A stretch of 64,000 nucleotides of DNA from Diploscapter coronatus (lineage: Eukaryota > Nematoda > Chromadorea > Rhabditida > Rhabditidae). The stretch's first letter is position 1; each line of letters begins with the position of its first letter. A program made the translations under genes and the position numbers. Positions 57,975 through 64,000 of this stretch are shown in pieces. The stretch spans positions 55,451,201-55,515,200 of the forward strand of contig OZ038422.1 in the NCBI GenBank assembly GCA_964036155.1, in the 5' to 3' direction. The notes beneath the pieces were generated by a model, which did not search any database, was not told the origin of the DNA, and was given only the letters and a program-made list of their open reading frames with translations.

Positions 57975-60900
57975 ATGACAGTCGCCACTCAACTCAATCA
58001 TAAGAAGGAACTCAGATCCGTTGTAAGTTCAAAGGTGAAAAATGATTTTGAGTCAATGAATTTAGCCCCCTCCCAAATTACCTTCTGTTGTCGATATAAA
58101 AAATGCTGTTCCAGCGCACTGTTTCATCAAGGATCCATTTACTTCAGTTAGATATCTCATCCAGGTCTTTCAAATATCCTTTCCTCAACATACCTTTAAT
58201 TCTTAGGATCTTCTTCTGATGGCGGCTCTCTATTTGATTCTTTCTCCAGTCGAACATTATTTCGGATGGCTCGGTTTGTTTGCCTGGTAAGTTGTTGATG
58301 CAAAAGATCAAACAGAATCAATCATTTACTCTTTGAACTTGCTTATTATTTGCACTATTAAAATTGGGCAAAGATAACGAAGTTCGTATTCGTTTTTCCC
58401 ACAAATAACGAACAACTGAAGCAAATTGCATAGTCCATCAATTTGAAAATTCAAAAGCAATGCGTTTTTCTTTCGATCCAATGCAGAATAGTTCTCTAAA
58501 TGTGTGCTGTCTATTTTATTATTTCGATCAAATTAAGTGCAAGTTCGTGTGTTGAAAAAAATAGCAAGAGAGGCAGAGGAAGTTGCGTACCCCACACTCT
58601 TTCCATTGTCCCCCGCTGGCTGACCCTTCTCTGTGCATAGTCTGACGCGCATTTTTAACACACGAACTGTCACTTAATTTGACCGATACAGCCTTTCAAT
58701 TGTCGATAATCGAGATTATTCTGTTGCATCGCATTTCATACATTTCTACTGTTTATAGCATGTTCATTTTTCCCGTTCACTGAATGATTTTATAGGTATT
58801 GGGCCTATGGTTTTATTGGCTGTGCTCTGTTCGTCGTAGGCCATGATGCCGGCCATGGTTCTTTCTCTGATTACGAATGGTTGAATGACATCTGCGGCCA
58901 CATTGCCCATGCTCCGATTTTGGCTCCCTTCTGGCCCTGGCAAAAAAGTCACAGACAGCACCATCAGGTTTGTCGAATTATAACTTGAACTTTAGGTCCA
59001 TGTATGCAGGATTGCAAATTTGAGATCCGATTGGGCATTGAAATCCAACATGATATAAGAGAGAGGCAGAAAATGACGAAATAGTATAGGGAACATAAAG
59101 TACAGAAGAATCATGAGGGAGGAAGAGAAAGGTCTGATCGGAGGGTTTTTTTCAGGAATAAGTTTGCAACCCTACATGCATGAGTTTTTTCTAAATCTAA
59201 TGAGCATTGCATTTCTACATAAAATATCGCAAAATGAATCAAAGAAAGGATGAACACTCCATATCATACTAAATTCATTGCAAACCTATCATTCCAATAC
59301 AATGTGTAGCACATACCGTGACAAAGTTCATTATTGTAATCTATCAAGAAAGAATTTTGATTTCATGAAAGTGCGCATTTGAATTACTTTAAAATTTAGT
59401 AACAGTAAAAATCGAATTGCACATGATTTTGTCGTATTCGTTATGAGGGCAACTTGGAAACCACAAGCCCTCAAGCTATGTGAAATAGTTTGGAAAAAAT
59501 AATCGGGCTGTGAGTACTTTGTTCCCACGAGTGAGTACTTTGTTACCAAAGCAGAAATAGCGTAGGATAAGAAGAAAAAAGGGGAGAAATAGCGTTTGGT
59601 AACAAAGTACTCACTTTTCTTCTACTCTTTGGGAACAATGTACTCACTCTTGGTAACAAAGTACTCGCAGCCAAATAATCGTTTTCCTATCATCCCTCGC
59701 CCTGTTTCGCATGATTTGAATGCTTGAGGTTTCTAAATAGCCGCTATGAGAAGTTATTCTTGAAAAGCGTTTAGAGCATACTACGCGTTCAATATCAAAT
59801 AAGTCTCATTAATTATACTGACAGATTTCACCTGATTGCTACTTTATCAGTAGAAAGATGAAAATTGGACGTCGTATGATTAAAGTTTAATCAAAGAACA
59901 ACTGCGCACGCACTACTTTATCATAAGCGTAGAATTGCGTACTTTGTCATAATAAATAGAGAACACTTGTTAGCATTTATCCAAAGATTAATATGAACTA
60001 TTTTTCATTATTTAAATAACGTTTTTTTCAGTTTACATCTCATTTGGAAAAAGATAGGGGACACCCTTGGGTGACTGAAAAGGACTACAACGATAGAAAC
60101 TGGCTGCAAAGAGGCTTCGCTGCTTTCCCTTTGTCTGGATGGCTCAGGTCAGTTAACCTATCTTTTCTTCTGTTCCCGATCGATTATTCTTGCTCTCCTG
60201 ATAATTTAATTTCCAATGCTTTCAATCATTACTTTTTATGTTAATCTTCTTTTAAACTTTTTTTCTTCATAAAATTCTTATCGATTTCAATCAGCGATAA
60301 CGATGCAATGTTCTTTGGTATTCACATGAACTCAATCGAAAGACGATTTTCGATTTTTAAAGAATATCCGGCATTTTTGAACATAACGCGAAAGAGTGAA
60401 AATTTATGGTGCAAGCTAGTCTTTGAAAAACAAATCAATAATTTGACACCACTTGCGCCCTTTACTTATGCTTTCGAAATGCTCTACATTTATTTCCGAA
60501 GAAGGGAAATCGAAGTAAAAATCGAAGAAAATGAATGAGCGTGCTCAATTACCAAAACAGCGGCAAGTATTTGCACGATTGAGAACGATGCACAACGCCG
60601 CAGCAAGGCTGCAGATGGGCGGGACCAAGACCCAACTATAAAGAATATAAGACCGTGAGTTTTAAAAGGGGAAAAATCGATTGATTATCATCTAACTTCA
60701 CTATCTGAATCTAAAGTCATGAGATTATGGTTTTAGTAAACAAACTCGTCTCCAACACTCAATAAAATCATTCTTACTCGATTATTACCAACTAGCTAAC
60801 TAATTGATGTCTTTCTCTTAATTAATTTTCTTAGCATTAACTAAGTTTCTACACTGAATAGTGATACAATAATCAGCCTGTAGAAAAAAAATCCAATTTG

Positions 60901-62399
60901 GATAACTTTAAAACATATTTACGATGGGAACAAATGTATCGACCAAGATAGTAGCAAAATATATTCATACAAATTTATTTCAGATGGAACCCGGTCTATA
61001 CCGTCATCGGATTGCCTGATGGATCTCACTATTGGCCATTCTCTCGTCTCTTTGACAACAACATTGACCGTCTGAAGTGTGCCTTTTCTGTGACCTGCTG
61101 CCTCATCTGTGGATATGTCAGTTTCTTCAGTCGGCATTATTCAATCTCAAACATTTATAGACGGCCTATGCTCTGTTGGGGTATTCTGTATACAATTGGT
61201 TCAAGTACTACTACGTTCCGCTCTCTTTCCAAGGTCTCATCCTTGTCATTATCACCTATTTACAACATCAGGATGTCGATATTGAGGTAAGCCGTTAGAA
61301 TTGACCTAAATTATGATTTTGGAAAATTCAAAATCGTAATCGTAACTAAAATTGCATAATTTTTCATGTATCAGTCGTTACCGACGAAAATAGGCAAAAA
61401 TCAAAAATTCCAACAAAAAAGAAGTTATACAAAATTGGAATTTCAACAAACAAGAGGCGAATGTCACGATTAGTCGTAAAATTTGTTTATTAGTGAATCT
61501 CCTCTCCATTCGTTTGTTCCACTTTGTAAAGCAACCACCAATCATTTCTATCAAGAAAATCGTGAGTGAAGTCCCGCATAATGGCGCATGAGGCTAACGC
61601 GATTTCAATAATTAGCAGAAAACTTACGACAATTCGTGCGCATACATCTCTTATTCATCGAATTCTAATTTTTGCAACTTTTCTGGAAATTTTGATTTTA
61701 GTTTATTTTCGCCGGAGATGGATGATAGAAATTGCGGTCATCTGTCATCAATTTACTAATAAGTTTTTGTTTACTCTCAAATTCAGGTCTACGAGCCGGA
61801 AGAGTGGCAATTTGTGCGCGGACAGACTCAGACAGTCGACAGAAAATACGGATTTGGGCTCGACACACTAATGCATCACATTACCGACGGTGCAACATAA
61901 ATACTTGAAATCATTCAATAGAAAACTATTTCAGGCCACGTTGCTCATCACTTCTTCTTCACGAAAATCCCTCATTACCATTTGATGGATGCAACTGAAG
62001 GAATTAAAAAGGTATTCAATGAAAATTTTTTTGAATACCATTTCTATCTTTATGAAATGAAAATTCGAATTTCAATAAGATATTATTTGAGATAAATAAT
62101 TGAGCGATCTGAATGAATTGATTGAAAGCGATTATCCTTATTCTTAATTTTCACCAATTTATAAGCTACAAAATATCACAAATGAATTATATAGATTGTT
62201 ACCATTATGAATTATTCTTCAGGTTCTGAAGCCCTACGAAAACACTCCATATGGCTACAAGTCTGAATCGAATTATGACTTCTTCTTCAAATTCCTGCAT
62301 TACAACATGAAATTGGACTACTTGATCAACAAGTCTAAAGGAGTTCTGCAGTACCGTGTTGGTGTGGAGGGAGAAAGAGCAGCAAGGAAGAATCACTAA
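57975..62399 (+). CDS. fat-2: Delta-12 fatty acid desaturase, FAT-2 type
   Basis: Ten exons give about 376 residues, which I believe is the length of C. elegans FAT-2. The protein begins [16 protein letters not shown] and includes [20 protein letters not shown] and the three histidine boxes that bind the di-iron centre: HDAGH (in [19 protein letters not shown]), HRQHH ([12 protein letters not shown]) and HVAHH ([19 protein letters not shown]). It ends [20 protein letters not shown]. Four hydrophobic stretches fit a membrane-bound enzyme of the ER. The family introduces the second double bond into oleoyl chains to make linoleate, the entry to polyunsaturated fatty acids; the FAT-1 (omega-3) paralogue is close, and assignment to FAT-2 rests on the N-terminal and histidine-box contexts. 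Introns are large (one about 1.06 kb) and hold repeats. Confidence 0.9.
59445..59755. mobile_element. Large hairpin element in a desaturase intron
   Basis: The outer arms are complementary: ACTTGGAAACCACAAGCCCTC and AAGCTATGTGAAATAGTTTGG on the left, GTTTCGCATGATTTGAATGCT and TGAGGTTTCTAAATAG on the right. The inner arms carry GGCTGTGAGTACTTTGTTCCC with ACGAGTGAGTACTTTGTTACC on the left, and GGTAACAAAGTACTCACTTTT with TGGTAACAAAGTACTCGCAGC on the right. No open frame. The inner part is related to 19870-20090, and the outer GTGAAATAGT recalls 44720. Confidence 0.6.
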
Positions 62400-63053
62400 A
62401 CTATTGATCAAATGAAAGAATCTGCATGCACACTAAAGTTGAGGACACTGAGCATGTTTTAGGACGGGTGAATTCCTATGTTTTATATTGTTGCCAGTCA
62501 TTGTTCAAATGCTAGACATTTCATATTATTTTGACATAAATAAATGTTTTTTTCAGTGGATTTAAGAGAGTTAAATGTTTCCTTATCGAATTATGATGCA
62601 ATCAACATTGGAACATTATGTCAATTACATAGCCAGTCGATTTCGATTGCCCTTACTTTCGGCATTTCGCCCCCTCACCTTCATCCTGCCATCTTCCTTC
62701 TCTTCGTTCCTCTTTCAGTCTTTCAGCTTCTCCTTCTCTCTGCCATCCTCTTCATCATTGTGCCATTCAGATATCTCTTCCCTCCATCCTCTCTCATTTT
62801 CGCCTGGTCTCTATTCGTTTCAGTGTAAAACGAGAGGTGCCGTGAAAAAGATTTGGGTGCATCGAGTCTGAAGTCGCCTGTCTCTGCTCTGGCAGCTCCT
62901 TTCTTCCCTCTCCTCTCTGCAGGCAGCAGTCCATTTTTCGGTTTCTGTTTGTGTGTGTATTGAGTATCGATTGGATTACCATAGTTCAGGCGGCTCCACT
63001 GCTTCAATCAGTCGATCTCTCGATTGGGTAGAAGCCGAGAGGACAGAGAAGGG
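62400..63053. other. Spacer between desaturase and the next gene
   Basis: AATAAA near 62539 fits the desaturase 3' end. From 62640 to 62830 the plus strand is pyrimidine-rich, giving meaningless open frames. Probably the promoter or 5' UTR of the next gene. Confidence 0.45.
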
Positions 63054-63529
63054 ATGGCATCTCCACTGACGGCTGCCAGATTCGCCAAGGACGACGTGGA
63101 TGCAGCGACCAAATGGTGGCAGGACTACCCTAAGACGAACTACGTCGAAAGGGCCAAGGCGCAGGATCTGTACGACGGATACATTTCGAGTGTGTGGACG
63201 AAGCCGAAGCAGATCGCTCGCAGCGCATCATACACCAATCTGACCTACATCAAGGATGCAGTCCACGATTACCCCATCAAGAGATCCGATTCGATCTCTT
63301 CTCTCGCTCCCTCGCTTGCTCTGCCTCAATACTGCAGGTAGAAATATAGCTTTGAAAGAGTGAGTACATCAATTTTTCGTTCAGAGAAGCCCAACGAATC
63401 GTCCACACAACCCCAGTTTATAAGCCTTCGGTTCACAACTGGTACAACAGCAACTACAGTGTCGCTAGATATAATGTAAATTTTGTAAAGCCATTCGTAC
63501 AACCCGTGCCCGATTTTCATCATTTTTAA
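63054..63529 (+). CDS. Small basic aromatic-rich protein, unrecognised
   Basis: Two exons (63054-63341 and about 63385-63529) joined through AG|A. The protein starts MASPLTAARFAKDDVDAATK and continues WWQDYPKTNYVERAKAQDLY, then SVWTKPKQIARSASYTNLTY. The second exon reads REAQRIVHTTPVYKPSVHNW onwards and ends PVPDFHHF and TAA. About 144 residues, with repeated Tyr/Trp and Lys/Arg and no signal peptide or transmembrane helix. The frame is well kept over 63054-63341 and codon use is GC-rich like the other conserved genes here, so it is probably real. A GT near 63476 could extend the model, but the downstream sequence to the window edge shows no exon. Confidence 0.65.
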
Positions 63530-64000
63530 ACGGAACGTCTAAATCGTCACCGAATTTCCCATTCTTTCATAGCCGGAAGCTCAAAAATTTTTCGAGCTTA
63601 AGAACGTCTCTATTTCATCATCAGTGCGCATTGAGGGGGAGGAAGATGTTTTGAAGAGTTCAAAGAAGTTACAATGACGTGTTACAATTTCTTGATAATC
63701 AAAACAGCACACAAAGCGTCTAACTTTTAAGACAATCGCGGCATAAAAATAAGAAAAGCTTGCACTTTTAATGATTAATTCAAGTGGCGAAACAACGTAA
63801 TTCTTCGATACCTTTACCCTCAGCATAAATGAGAAATTTAGCTCATGTTCGCGTGATAAGTGCTGATCGATTAAGAGATCGAATAAGAGATAGATGAAAA
63901 TGTCTATTCGGCCATTTCATCACCCTATTATTGTAAATGACCGGTAAATTGGAACAAAATGAAGGGAGCGAATTTCTTGCTTCTTTCGCCCCTCCCGTGT
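63530..64000. other. AT-rich window end
   Basis: No exon, RNA gene or repeat supported in this last stretch. Confidence 0.4.

Noticed and set aside
1..64000. CRISPR arrays, prokaryotic operons, rRNA genes
   Set aside because: Intron-rich eukaryotic DNA throughout; no regularly spaced direct repeats and no rRNA-like conserved blocks seen.

Overview
The window is nuclear DNA from a nematode, most likely a chromadorean; I cannot name the species. The evidence is an Srh-like seven-transmembrane chemoreceptor, a FAT-2-type fatty acid desaturase, many short introns (some near 40 bp) ending in TTTCAG/TTTTAG, AT-rich intergenic DNA, and several start codons only a few bases after an unpaired TTTCAG, as expected for spliced-leader trans-splicing. 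All gene models are my own reading of splice sites, reading-frame phase and recognisable protein motifs. No transcript data were available.

Layout. 1-2707 (+): 3' half of exportin-T. 3610-4397 (-): small coiled-coil-like protein. 4999-9997 (-): CNOT4, the RING/RRM ubiquitin ligase of the CCR4-NOT complex, with two hairpin elements in its introns. 12552-16284 (-): secreted frizzled-related protein. 17245-21909 (-): unrecognised protein with a Cys...DSHSH arrangement that may be a papain-fold peptidase. 22533-24638 (+): proline/glutamine-rich protein with a basic tail. 25523-28491 (-): secreted, possibly CUB-like protein. 29280-29690 (-): broken chemoreceptor. 30134-32179 (-): intact Srh-like chemoreceptor. 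33572-34333 (+): small glycine-rich protein ending CCAM. 34822-37419 (+): kelch gene 1. 38509-40016 (+): HSP70 ATPase domain, whose frame continues without a break into kelch gene 2 (40045-41976, +). 43408-50619 (-): long disordered proline/histidine-rich protein. 51301-52640 (-): small protein. 54933-56480 (+): four-helix membrane protein. 57975-62399 (+): FAT-2-like desaturase. 63054-63529 (+): small basic protein.

The genes do not form one pathway. They mix housekeeping functions (tRNA export, mRNA decay, lipid desaturation), signalling (SFRP) and fast-evolving nematode families (chemoreceptor, CUB-like, kelch). The accessory block from about 25 to 43 kb is the most unusual part. It holds a chemoreceptor with a decayed neighbour, two paralogous kelch genes, and a divergent HSP70 ATPase domain that appears spliced in frame to the second kelch gene. 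A perfect heat-shock element lies upstream of that HSP70, and a tRNA-derived SINE sits inside the kelch 2 intron with a target duplication that copies the 5' splice site.

Introns also carry a probable solo LTR (47460-47733, TG...CA with a 5-bp CAATT duplication), several hairpin (MITE-like) elements and at least one dispersed repeat family.
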